Part shown: positions 33,701 through 45,009 of the stretch, in pieces
Numbering within the stretch: position 1 is the first letter of the stretch
Layout of the letters: each line of letters starts with the position of its first letter
Source: Pycnopodia helianthoides
Lineage: Eukaryota; Echinodermata; Asteroidea; Forcipulatida; Asteriidae
Direction: 5' to 3'
Assembly: GCA_032158295.1 (NCBI GenBank)
Contig: CM063246.1
Span: 19,030,991-19,094,990 of the forward strand
Length of the DNA: 64,000 nt
The notes under the pieces: generated by a model
Databases searched by the model: none
Told to the model about the DNA's origin: nothing
The model's input: only the letters and a program-made list of their open reading frames with translations
Translations under genes and position numbers: made by a program

Positions 33701-35215
33701 TAAACTCGAACACCATATCAAGTAAGAGGAGCAGTGGCCCAGTGGAAGGGCTCCGGACTCTGGACCGAACGGTACTGGGTTCGATTCCTGGGTGATTTCT
33801 TTTTATAAAACAAGATAAAAATGTGTTCATCCTAAGGTATAAAATTAAACTCGAACACATATAAAGTAAGAGGAGCAGTGGCCCAGTGGAAGGGCTCCGG
33901 ACTCTGGACCGAACGGTACCGGGTTCGATTCCCGGGTGATTTTTTATAAAACAAAATAAAAAGTTGTTCATTCTTAGGTATAAAATTAAACTCGAACACA
34001 TATTAAGTAAGAGGAGCAGTGGCCCAGTGGAAGGGCTCCGGACTCTGGACCGAACGGTACCGGGTTCGATTCCCGGGTGATTTTTTATAAAACAAAATAA
34101 AAAGTTGTTCATTCTTAGGTATAAAATTAAACTCGAACACATATTAAGTAAGAGGAGCAGTGGCCCAGTGGAAGGGCTCCGGACTCTGGACCGAACGGTA
34201 CCGGGTTCGATTACCGGGTGATTTTTTATAAAACAAAATAAAAAGTTGTTCATTCTTAGGTATAAAATTAAACTCGAACACATATAAAGTAAGAGGAGCA
34301 GTGGCCCAGTGGAAGGGCTCCGGACTCTGGACCGAACGGTACCGGGTTCGATTCCCGGGTGATTTTTTATAAAACAAAATAAAAAGTTGTTCATTCTTAG
34401 GTATAAAATTAAACTCGAACACATATTAAGTAAGAGGAGCAGTGGCCCAGTGGAAGGGCTCCGGACTCTGGACCGAACGGTACCGGGTTCGATTCCCGGG
34501 TGATTTTTTATAAAACAAAATAAAAAGTTGTTCATTCTTAGGTATAAAATTAAACTCGAACACATATTAAGTAAGAGGAGCAGTGGCCCAGTGGAAGGGC
34601 TCCGGACTCTGGACCGAACGGTACCGGGTTCGATTACCGGGTGATTTTTTTATAAAACAAAATAAAAAGTTGTTCATTCTTAGGTATAAAATTAAACTCG
34701 AACACATATTAAGTAAGAGGAGCAGTGGCCCAGTGGAAGGGCTCCGGACTCTGGACCGAACGGTACCGGGTTCGATTCCCGGGTGATTTTTTATAAAACA
34801 AAATAAAAAGTTGTTCATTCTTAGGTATAAAATTAAACTCGAACACATATTAAGTAAGAGGAGCAGTGGCCCAGTGGAAGGGCTCCGGACTCTGGACCGA
34901 ACGGTACCGGGTTCGATTCCCGGGTGATTTTTTATAAAACAAAATAAAAAGTTGTTCATTCTTAGGTATAAAATTAAACTCGAACACATATTAAGTAAGA
35001 GGAGCAGTGGCCCAGTGGAAGGGCTCCGGACTCTGGACCGAACGGTACCGGGTTCGATTCCCGGGTGATTTTTTATAAAACAAAATAAAAAGTTGTTCAT
35101 TCTTAGGTATAAAATTAAACTCGAACACATATTAAGTAAGAGGAGCAGTGGCCCAGTGGAAGGGCTCCGGACTCTGGACCGAAAGGTCCCGGGATCGAAT
35201 CCCGGCTATGAAAAA
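33701..35215 (+). repeat. tRNA-like tandem array, homogeneous part (11 units, 141 bp period)
   Basis: A boxes (TGGCCCAGTGG) start at 33735, 33879, 34020, 34161, 34302, 34443, 34584, 34726, 34867, 35008 and 35149, a period of 141 bp with one or two small indels. Each unit has the B box GGTTCGATTCC (GGATCGAATCC in the last unit), then a T-run about 8-10 bp on in most units, and an AT-rich spacer. The D-arm (GCCC/GGGC) and T-arm (CCGGG/CCCGG) pair, and a CTCTGGA loop gives a CUG (Gln-like) anticodon, but the acceptor and anticodon stems do not pair, so it is not a working tRNA. The long minus-strand frames here arise because 141 is a multiple of three. Confidence 0.92.
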
Positions 35216-35334
35216 ACTCGAGGGCTTTTAAAAAAACTTTTTTTATAAAATAAAAAAATTCAAATAAAAAAAGTGCAGAGGTTCGTTTTAAGTTTTAAGT
35301 TTCTTTCCTAAGCTCGCGAGAGCGGTTAGTGTCG

Positions 35335-35445
35335 ACCTCGCGGCCACCACTCACCGCGCTGCCTCCGACCGGGCTCGAACCTGGGACCGCTGCCTTTGGA
35401 GTCCGACACCAACCCACGACACCTACTTGGGTCCCCCCAGAAATT
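35335..35445 (-). repeat. tRNA-related SINE fragment, minus strand
   Basis: On the minus strand a perfect B box (AGGTTCGAGCCC) follows a GGACTCCAAAGG segment in which CCA is in the anticodon position, Trp-like. The A box is weak. It is GC-rich against AT-rich flanks. It does not match the tandem array units in sequence. Confidence 0.5.
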
Positions 35446-35505
35446 TAAGCATTTTGGACTTGATGAACCTTCGGTTCATACTTAGAAAATAAATCGACCG
35501 GAAAT

Positions 35506-35800
35506 CACACGCTTACGCACGTTACTATGGCATAGGGAATTCCTTGCTTTATACTTAGTAAATATTTGCGAAATCACACGCTTACGCAGGTTACTATGGC
35601 ATAGGGAATTCCTTGCTTTAACTTAGTAAATATTTGCGAGTTGAAGGCACACGCTATTTTACCATTGGTTTACTTAGGAAACATAGGCATGGGCCTTACG
35701 CAGGTTACTATGGCATAGGGAATTCCTTGCTTTATACTTAGTAAATATTTGCGAGTGGAAGGCACACGCATAGACATAGACTATTTGATTTGGAAGTGGA
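35506..35800. repeat. ~76 bp tandem repeat, three to four units
   Basis: Units share GTTACTATGGCATAGGGAAT, TCCTTGCTTTATACTTAGTA and AATATTTGCGA, with GGCACACGC following the later ones. Three full units are clear at about 35519, 35593 and 35705, with partial flanks. Confidence 0.75.
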
Positions 35801-38372
35801 AGGCACACGCTGTAGGTATAGACAATTAATTAGTTCACTAAAGAAACGATATGGGGAAGAATTGGCCTGACTATGGAAGGGGAGACATTGGGGGTGGGGG
35901 GGGGGGGGGTTGCGAGGAGAGGGTGGCGGGTCTTCAGTAGGCTAGCTGGCATCATTGTGACGGCAGGAATTAGTGGGAATCACAGCATTGTTCTTTGGTG
36001 GGTAGCTGGTTGTCTTATCTCGCTGTGGTATCGTCTGTGATGACGAATTGGATTGGAGAGGGTCAGTGAGCTGGTTTACCATGAGTGGATTGTGACCAAG
36101 AACACGAATTGGAGCGAAGGACCATGCTGTAAGTTTACAGGTGTTTTTGTTGGATAACATTTGAGTATCTGATTCCGTGGTACTCGTTGTGGAATGAAGG
36201 AATAAGCCTAGAGCTGGATTATGAAGGGATTTAGAGGTTCGTCCATGCCGTGGTCAGTGGAAAGTAGCAAGGCCTAGCAGTAAAAATGTCACGGTGTTTT
36301 TGTTAGATTTTGCGTGTGCGGTTGAGTGGTTCGTTGGAGTCTTGGTTTGAATAATGCATTGGAAAGAGACTGCATTCGGGCTGATTGAAGTAAGTATATA
36401 AGGGTGTTCCTTCAGTTGTTGTTGTTGTTATTGTTGTTGTTGTTTGTTTGGTTTTTTTTTGCTTGGGGGACGACTCTCAAAGGGGAATCGGACAGAGTTG
36501 TTTGAGGGGTCATGTTGACAATAAGGCACAATTCATTTGGATGTTTTTATGATACTTTAAAACCCTACGGGGGTTGTTGTTTTACATGGGGTGTTAATTG
36601 CATCATTTACGTGACGGCTGCGCTTCACGCTGTGACAATAAATTCAGCCAAGGATTTAGCTTTTTTTAAATGGTCGATATCGGCGATTCTTTTTTCTTCA
36701 GCTAGGATTTTTGGTAAAAGATTTAATTTAAAACGTCTATTTTTTTCTTTAAATCAATATGTTTTAGAATCGGTACCAATGAATTTTCTTAATAATTTAG
36801 ATAACTGAGAATTTTATATCTATTTTTGTTGAAGAAAAAGGCGAATTTGTTTTAACAATGGTAGTTCCTTATGGACAGTTTGTTTCTTTAACGAAGAGCT
36901 CATATTCTGCCTTTTTTTACCCAAAGATGAACGATTAAAAAAATAATAAGATTCAACTGAAATTCCTATGATTACGAATAGCTACGCTTGCTTTCTTATA
37001 TTTGTTGTTTTTATTTGAAAAAATAAAATGTTTTTATTTACAGTGAATTGGGAAATGTAAATACACACATCAATAAATATATCATTATCAAACAGAAATA
37101 GGATTACACGGTATCAACGTTCTCTTTATTCGATAATTGTTTTAAAGAAATCACAAACTAAAACCAACAATTTTTTTAACAAATCGATACCCATCCCAAC
37201 CCCTTTTTTAAAAACTACCTTGTCTTAAAAAGACAAACAGTGTGGTCAGTTCTGGGTGTACGACTGTAGGTGCCAAACTTTAACCCGTCTTAGAAAGTCA
37301 GCCTTTGAGAAAGACGCTGCAAAGGTCGAAACGTGAGGCCATTCGATGATCCCACATGCCATCTTTTTTGGTAAGCAGTTTACATCAGCTGACGTTCATG
37401 TCAATTTTTGTTATTTCAGAAATATACATGCCTATACATAATGCTCAGATACGACATCCACGCATTGAGGTAGAAATACAATGCTATGAAAACTACAATA
37501 TGAAAGCAGGTTATGTAACCCCGATACTCTAAAATGACAGGTCGAGTGTTTCATTTGATTGGCAGCAAGTCGCTATTGACTGGAACAATACAATGACCTA
37601 CAGGCCCAACGTTACAGTTACTTCCGGCTGTTGTACTTTCAATTCAAGCGCCGTTGTTTACGTGCACTCGGTAGAAATATAATTCCACAAAACTTCCCGT
37701 TACATGACAATTCCAGTGTTTACACGGGTTTCACAAGGCCTATTCGTTTTCTACAGTTTGAACATTTATAAACTACACAATAAAGCTAACCTCCAGAGAC
37801 ATTAAATCACATCAAATGATCGTAATACATACACGGTGTTAACGTAAATCAAGCATGGCTGGAGGCCATTTTGAATAGTGCGCCTCGGCATCAAACCGTC
37901 AAGTATCCCGACCCCTACTAATGTTTATCTGGTGTTAAACGGTGATCGGGTGCCTGTTGTTTTCTTTGGCTGGTTCCAACTATCTGTGCCTGTCCAAGAC
38001 CACAGGGGCACGCAACTGGCCCCCGTAAGATTTCGCGGTAATGAACTAAAATGCCGAAAGTCTGAACTTTCAAGGCTGATTAATATCTAATAAATGGTGA
38101 TTAAAATAAACCAATTAACGTTTGTTTAATGTAAAATAATTTAAGAACTGAGAGTAGGGTCTAGGTTTCACGGGTGTTTTTTATTAATATATATATTTAA
38201 CTTGTATATTTGAAAGTTTCACTAATTTTACTGTTGAATTTTGTAACAAATATCGTTAAAATACAAATAATCTAACTTTTCGGGATCTCAATACACTTCA
38301 TCTACCCCCCCAAATAATAATGTAGTAAAAGTGTGATCAAAAACTTCCGAGTTAAAAATAAATTTAATCAAC
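35801..38372. other. No gene recognised
   Basis: A poly-G stretch lies at about 35891-35909. An open frame at 36512-36808 (98 codons, no motif) and another at 37878-38090 are unsupported. A GACGCTGCAAAGGTCGAAAC motif at about 37312-37331 is discussed in the findings. The rest is AT-rich. Confidence 0.45.
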
Positions 38373-38560
38373 ATGTAAACAACACACTGATAAATGTTGG
38401 CCCCATGTAGGGAGACTGCTAACATAGGGCGAGATAGTTCAGTTGGTACGGCGTCGGCAGGATAATCCGGTCGTTGGTTCAAATCCTGCTCTAGTCAATT
38501 TTCTTTATTCAACCCCAAACTATTTAAAATTTACCCAGTCAGTTTCCCTTGTGGCTTACT
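38373..38560 (+). repeat. tRNA-derived SINE (family B), plus strand
   Basis: The head has an A box in GATAGTTCAGTTGGTACG and a B box GGTTCAAATCC, with the tRNA-like part ending CTGCTCTAGTC. It is the cleanest of three copies (others at 18296-18541 and 45664-45842, both minus). It is followed directly by the composite body at 38560-39950. Confidence 0.75.
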
Positions 38561-39950
38561 ACTTGACATGATAACTAATGCGAAGCTTTGATTTTACCTT
38601 TTGGAGATGACTCTTGAGGTAGGCCTTTGAACTCTACTCAGTAGCTGGGTGATCTGACTGCAGCTAACACAACATTCTATATGAGAAAAAGCAGAGAAAA
38701 TTTACTACTCGTGGTCATCAAGAAATATTGATTATTTAGAATGTGAAAGCCACTAGTAAGAAAGTTTATTCTGTTACAATCCTGCCAAGAAATACTTCCA
38801 TCTGAAATAGTTTTAAAGTAAAGAGGTCAGTATTTTGATTGCTGCAATTGAAATAAGAACTTAAATGAAAAAGCACATTATCCCAGAAAAACACTTAAGC
38901 TGTTTTTAGATGTAATCACTATTTGACAACCAAATTTGTTAAAGCATAAGTTGGTTGTATGGTGTTTTAATTGAAACGTGCTTGGAATAGATTTACTCTT
39001 CCCAAATGATCTGTTTTGAAAGTGTTTTTTTTTTACCAGATGCCACAAACATTCTTTTAAAATATGTAATTCTTTATACTGTTGTCAAGTAATAAACCAA
39101 AGAACATAGCATTTAAGTAATAAGTGTAAAATTTTATTAAGTTGGAGCTCACTTTTTTGACAAAACAACATTATAAGTTCGATTAGCATGGTCAATTATT
39201 TTGTATAACTTTGAGTACAAAATTTTACAAGAATGAAACGTCAATTCCAGCAAAAGGTTGATCACATGAAGCAAACATGTATAAATTGCTTTGTTATTAT
39301 GACCAATATTCTATCTCCTTGGTTTTTGCCAACTTTGTTATGATCTACCATATCTTGATTCATGCAGAAGTCGGTTTGTCATTATGACCAATGATGTTCT
39401 CCTTCATGATTTAAAGAGTTTTCCCCAACATTTGTTATGATCTACCTTATATTGTATCATGCAGAAGTTGGTTTGTCATTATTGTGACAAATGATGTTCT
39501 CTTTCCTCATTCAAAGAGTTTTGCCAACATTTGTTATGATCTACAATATCTTTGATTCATGCAGAGGTTGGTTTGTCATTGTGACCCATGTTTTCTGTCC
39601 CGATTCAAAGATAGTTTTTGCCAACATTTGTTATGATCTACAGTATCTTGATTCATGCAGAAGTTGGTTTGTCATTGTTTTATTTTACCATCAGTAGTAT
39701 TCTCATTCCTCATTCAAATAGTTTTGCCAACTGATCTACCTTAACTTGATTCATGCAGAAGTTGGTTTGTCATTGTTACCATCAGTATTCTCATTTCTCA
39801 TTCAAATATCGTTTTGCCAACTGATCTACCTTAACTTGATTCATACAGAAGTTGGTTTGTCATTGTTACCAGTAGTATTCTCATTTCTCATTCAAATAGA
39901 GTTTTGCCAACATTTCTGATGATCTACCTTGTCTTGATTCAAAGAAAGTA
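38560..39950 (+). repeat. Composite repeat, plus copy, with ~95 bp minisatellite
   Basis: This mirrors 17820-18295. After the SINE head comes the block with CTGGGTGATCTGACTGCAGC (about 38645), then roughly 600 bp of AT-rich body, then six to seven units at 39300-39950 each carrying TTGATTCATGCAGAAGTTGG and a Tyr-rich-looking TTATGATCTACC segment. The minus copy has only about three such units, so copy number differs. Confidence 0.75.
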
Positions 39951-39986
39951 AGCATATACAAAAATTGTTCAATCAAATTATCTTAC

Positions 39987-40091
39987 CTTAGAGTATGTAC
40001 ATGTAAAAGGTGGACACTCGAGTTGTATGTGCCAACAGTGTGCTTGGTGCATGGGATGATATTTTTTAAAGAGCCAGGACAAGGCACAACC
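39987..40091 (-). other. Exon-like cassette 1 (AG/GT bounded, 35 open codons)
   Basis: On the minus strand a pyrimidine-rich tract and CTCAG precede 40091, and CTAAG|GTAAG follows at 39987. Between them a 105 bp stretch is open in one frame and reads GCALSWLFKKYHPMHQAH then CWHIQLECPPFTCTYSK, Cys/His-rich. A diverged copy with both splice-like borders is at 41640-41745. No further exons were identified, so it could be part of a non-coding RNA, a lost gene or a mobile element. Confidence 0.35.
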
Positions 40092-40124
40092 CTGAGTAGA
40101 AACAAATGTTATGGACATTAGTAC

Positions 40125-40440
40125 AAGTTAGATTTAAACTGATTTTGTCATCTGACATGGATGGTCAAAAAAAAAAAATCTAATTTGGAACCCCCTACTT
40201 ATAATAAGTAGTTGGCACATACAACTCAAGTGTCCACCTTTTACATGTACATACTCTAAGGTAAGATAATTTGATTGGAAATTAGAGTTTTGCCAACTGA
40301 TCTACCTTAACTTACTTATAATAAAAAAAGTGGAATGTACAAGTTAGATTTAAACAACTGATTTTGTCATCTGACATGGATGGTCACAAAAAAAAATTCT
40401 AATTTGGAACCCCCTACTTATAATTTAAAAAAAAGTGGAA
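40125..40440. repeat. Direct and inverted repeats around cassette 1
   Basis: The segment with TGATTTTGTCATCTGACATG and CTAATTTGGAACCCCCTACT occurs twice (about 40140 and 40365). An inverted copy of the 3' half of cassette 1 lies at 40211-40280, so 39972-40040 and 40211-40280 could form a long stem. Confidence 0.7.
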
Positions 40441-41330
40441 TGTCAATCTGAAAGCCCACTGGTTGTTAAGTACAAGAATAGGGCCAACCCTCCAGGGAAA
40501 ATGTATGTCTGAAGTACTGTCAAAGTAAGTTGGCAAAAAATTAACTTGAAATATAATTCATTTTGCTTATTTAGATTGCTGCAATGAAAATGAGCACTAA
40601 TGAACATGCACACAATCTCTCGCAGATCACAAACTGTATTTTTTTGTCAGCTCAAGACTCATGGTAAGGTCATAAGTGCAGTTTGTATGGATTTAAATAA
40701 AATCAGTTTTGCCTGTTGTTGAGCTCCTGGGAAATGAAGTATACTCCCCAAACATGAATAAACTGTCCTAATTAGTTGTTTTCTTTTACAAGACTGTAAA
40801 ATAATTAGTCATGCGTCCATGACATCACATCACATTGTTTACTGAGCCTTGAAATAGTGTCCCCGTTAAGCGTGCATCCCATAATGTGCCTTCTGCCAAT
40901 TATTTAGACTTTGCTCAGTTACATCATTTCAACTCAGTTTTTTCGTTAACATTTTTATTATTTTGAAAACTTTCTTTATTATTTGTGATTTAAGGATTCG
41001 CAACACTTCATCATCTTTACATTAAGCACTTTCTAGGCCCCCCTGCATTATGGCGATATTTTATTTCGTAGTTTTAAACCTGTACTAAGCAGATAACACG
41101 CACCTCAGAAAAATGATTTTCTCTCGTTTGAAATTATTTAAAAAAAAATTAAAGTATCCTGGTCTGTTTTTATGTGTGATGTTTTACAGTTTCACTTTTC
41201 ACATTAACTTTGCGCTAAGTTTACTTGAAATAATGTGTGATTTTAAGGTTATCATGGCAGAAAGTGTTGATCCCAGTATAGACTTATTCTATAGAGCAAG
41301 GAACCCCCAGTCAAGTGCCCGATAACTTCA
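40441..41330. other. No gene seen
   Basis: AT-rich with no supported gene, RNA or clear repeat. Confidence 0.45.
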
Positions 41331-41597
41331 TGCCAAATACTCTGGTCTTGCCAAATGCTGTCCATTTACAGCATACATTCGTTGACTTCTGTCAAATACT
41401 GTCCGGTAATTTCTAGGCAAATACTGTCAATTTTTTGCCAAATACCGTTTGGTTACTCCCTGCGAAATACTGTCCATTCCTGTGACAGTTTATTTTGCAC
41501 GGACACTATTTGGCACGTATTTACGTGCCAGATAGTGTCCTCCTTCCACTGCGTATGCTCAGCGGACACTATTTGGCAGCAGACACTTTTTGGCATG
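41331..41597. repeat. Self-inverted domain of GCCAAATACTGTCC motifs
   Basis: Six variants of GCCAAATACTGTCC lie in plus orientation in the left part (about 41333-41475), then copies mostly in minus orientation (GGACACTATTTGGC at about 41500 and 41562). The ends CATGCCAAA and TTTGGCATG are inverted repeats. Confidence 0.6.
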
Positions 41598-41639
41598 ACA
41601 CCGGGCTCCACTCACTGCACTGAGGTGTCATAAACTTAC

Positions 41640-41745
41640 CTTAGAGTATGTAAGATTGACACACTGAGGTGTCAGTGCTGAAAATCTACTTGGTGCATCG
41701 GGATGATATCTTGGGAAGTGCCACTTGCCAGCACAAAGTATGAAC
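41640..41745 (-). other. Exon-like cassette 2, diverged copy of cassette 1
   Basis: The acceptor (CCACTCAG) and donor (CTAAG|GTAAG) are kept, as is the core ATATCATCCC.ATGCACCAAG, and the upstream TTGGAACCCCC block is also shared. The frame corresponding to cassette 1 is no longer open to the donor: it reads VLASGTSQDIIPMHQVDFQH and stops. Length is 106 bp against 105. Confidence 0.33.
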
Positions 41746-43081
41746 CTGAGTGGAACAAAATGATAAACACATTAGTATAATGTTGAATTGAACAACTGAT
41801 TTTGCTCATCTGAAAAATGGGAATGGTTACACTAAAAACAAACATCCAATTTGGAACCCCCACTACTACACCATGACAAAATTGACAGTCAATCTGAAAG
41901 CTCATTGCGTACCATGATAACACCAGATGTTCTCTGTAGTGACATCAATGGTTCTCTATCACAGAGTGAGATGATTCTGTGAGTTTGCTTGGATGTCATC
42001 AAATTGTTTCTGTATGTTCATGTAGCTGGAAGCTGCAGTAAGGTTGACATCAACTACATGGAGGTGTCTCAAGCAGAGGATGACCAAGTTTCATGAGTTT
42101 GCTTCACATGAAGGGTGAACACATTGGGATCTTGTGTTGTCATCTCTGATAGTTTTATCTGTTAGGAAAGGCAGGGCAATATCAAATAATTAGATGATTA
42201 CAGCAGATGTCTTTGGTGCAATAACTCAGTGTCTGCTAGGCCACAATCGTTTTTACTAACACTTTGTATTAAGATCTAACACCAAATTTGAATGGCTTGA
42301 CGGCTTTATTAAACGCAATCACATCCATTCCTAAAGTTTTGAAAATCCAACTCTGTATGAGTTCATTATTGTGCAATTTTCTTTATATTGAACATAGTAC
42401 AATTGTACATCAATGGAAAGCTCTGGATCTCAAAAATGCAATGGCAAATACAGAAATAAAATCACAGATTCTATTCTGAAGTTATGGCTACTTAATGGTG
42501 GGCAAGTCCTTGGACCCTTCTGGCATCACTCCTAACAATTTATTGGAATTTATTTGAAATTTATTTGTCCTATAATATCAGGAATATAATACCGGTAGTA
42601 TTTAACACCATTTTGGAAAGTATGGTTGCGAAAAATTAAAAGATAAGCGTTCAGTAGGCCCTAACTTTTTGAAATTTTGAAGGTTTGCTTGTTTTGACCC
42701 TGCTAACATAGCTACATGACTTGGGGGTAGGGCCAAGAAGCAGAAGCCTAGTTGCGGTAATCATAACCCTCCGAACAGAAAACGAACCCCAGACTGACCG
42801 AAATGGGAGGATGGAGTTACGATTATATTATCACAACTCAGAGAGTCCAGCGTATCGGCACTATTTATGGGGATAATTAGCAATTTGTGACCTAACAGTA
42901 AACACATAAAGAACTTAAATTTAATAAGTTTTACGAATTGTCAAACTTAAAAAAAATAGCCATTTCGAGTTGTAATAAATTAGAAATTAGAAGACCGTTT
43001 CTGGACTAAATTAACATTAGCAACCTTTTACCTGTTTACACTGTTCAGAATACAACATCATGGCGCCCCCGTCGTGTTACA
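41746..43081. other. No gene seen
   Basis: No supported gene or RNA. Confidence 0.45.
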
Positions 43082-43140
43082 TTTGCGTACGAGGTTGTTA
43101 AGTTTGCGTACGAGGTTGTTACGTTTGCGTACGAGGTTCA
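43082..43140. repeat. 21 bp tandem repeat, three units
   Basis: Unit TTGCGTACGAGGTTGTTACG plus one base, repeated three times with one or two changes. Confidence 0.8.
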
Positions 43141-45009
43141 AATTTGTTGCCCAGAAAAAGAATTCTTACTTGTTCATAAATATTACTGCAATTGAAAACA
43201 CAATCAACTTACCAAAATGATGTTGAGTTCTTGCAGAATAAGCTTAAGTGTCCATGTTGTTTCCAAAAAGCAATTTTGAACAGTTTCCCCTCGCCTGAAA
43301 CTTAAGAATTTTCCCCTCGTGTGCTGAAGGACATGCGCCATATTGAAAGACCGCATTTCACCATCAAATACATACGCCGTGCATAAATAAGTTCTACGAT
43401 GTTGGTGTTAATTTTTTTTTTATAAATGTTATTATTGTTAATCTTTTAATTATATTTTTAACTGCAAACATGTTGCATAATCTAGAAGTACAAAATTGTT
43501 GCCTGTTTTAATTGTTTGTTACATCAAAAAATAATCCTAGCTGGCGGAGGGATTTTTCAGATGTGAGACGAACCCGAGTTGAGGGCGAGAATTGTTTCCT
43601 GGAAGGAAACTTGTATCATTGTAAAATCGTAGGTTGTTTCCCGAAGGTCGCCTGATCAAACTTCTATGTAAAAATTATTAATTATTATGAATGTCTAAAA
43701 TTTCAAAGGGTCCTACGTGGGGAACATTTCTCTCTTTTCTAAAACTCAAAAGATTAGTCCATTATAAACACCGTACGTACCACTGACGAGTTTATTTAAA
43801 TCAAATACTACGTGCCAAAATTAGAAGGGGAAATTAGCCGGTTTTGTCAGATTAGGCCCCTATTATGTAATTAATGAAGTCAACTTGGCTTTAGAAATAT
43901 TTTTTTAAAACCATTTATAGATTACACTTTGAAGATAGGAAATGGGAAAAGACACAATCGTTTCGATTTCCCCTGTTTGAGAAATGTAATCTTCCAAAAT
44001 CTTATGTTTTTCTAGCCGGGGATTGAGCCTTAAGCGTGAATACAGTATCCAGCGTGTGGTATGAAAAAAATTGCTAGCCGGGGATTGATGCCGGGCCGAT
44101 GACAACAAATGCACATGTTGTTTGCTGATGTTGACATCGGTGGTAAATTCTCTGTTGATTGACAATTTAAATGTTGATATCTGAATGCAACACTCAAGCA
44201 TAATGCAAATAAAAGTAAGCTACATGTTGTTAATGACAATATAACTTTACTTTTTCTGTGCTTTGCCTGTACTGTGACCGAGTGCGACTGTGAAGCGATA
44301 TAAACTGCTGAGTGATTGAGCACTCGAAATCGTACAGCTTTAATAATTAGTAATACATTGGGGCGCATTCCCTGATGGACTAGGAAGACCAATTTATCTG
44401 CATTCTTATCTGTATCCTATGATGTTTAAAAAAAAAATTATCATGACATTGTCATATGATTGATTATTTCATATGTTTTGCTTAAGGTTCCTGTACAATC
44501 AACTTTCATCGTTCAACTATTTTTTACCAAACTTTTATGTAAGAGTTACTTTGGTATTTAATTTTTATTGTTTTGCTGTGGTTGTTATAAGTATTGGATT
44601 TGTAATTTTATGTTTCCAATTGCCAGTTATCTGTATTTTTAATGCAGATTGCAGACATGATAAAGAAAAGAATATTCATATTCATATTAAAAAAATAACG
44701 ACCTCAGTCCTCCAAGTCTAATAATGCTAACATGTCTGAATTCCATCTCATAGGTTTTCTTGATGGTTTTTCTTCATTTCTCCATGCTGGATGTGAGCAT
44801 CCCAAGCTGTCACTGCAAACTCACCTATAGGTCGCACATAAATAGTTTATAGCAGGCTTCCTTTATTTTGCGACTGCCTTTTAACATGTAGGGAGAACAG
44901 ATCAATGCATCTGAATGTTTGTTTTCCAAGGTGTTACCTCTGGAACCACCAATTCTTAATATGACAGAGGACAGGCATTCTAGAGCCAAAACATTTGTGT
45001 TGAGTCATT
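43141..45009. other. No gene seen
   Basis: AT-rich. The phrase TTGCTAGCCGGGGATTGA-like occurs twice (about 44013, 44082). No supported gene. Confidence 0.45.

Noticed and set aside
33684..35130. Minus-strand frames of 293 and 187 codons with a repeated 47-residue unit
   Set aside because: The array period of 141 bp is a multiple of three, so a chance open unit repeats indefinitely. The diverged units on the left do not keep it open.
31783..35215. Functional tRNA-Gln gene cluster
   Set aside because: A and B boxes and D/T arms are present, but the acceptor stem does not pair and the anticodon stem is broken in the homogeneous units.
33701..35215. CRISPR-like repeat-spacer array
   Set aside because: Both 'repeat' and 'spacer' parts are conserved between units, the unit is 141 bp, and the genome is an animal's.
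36512..36808. 98-codon plus-strand frame
   Set aside because: No recognisable domain, no splice or start support, Phe/Ser-rich composition typical of AT-rich chance frames.
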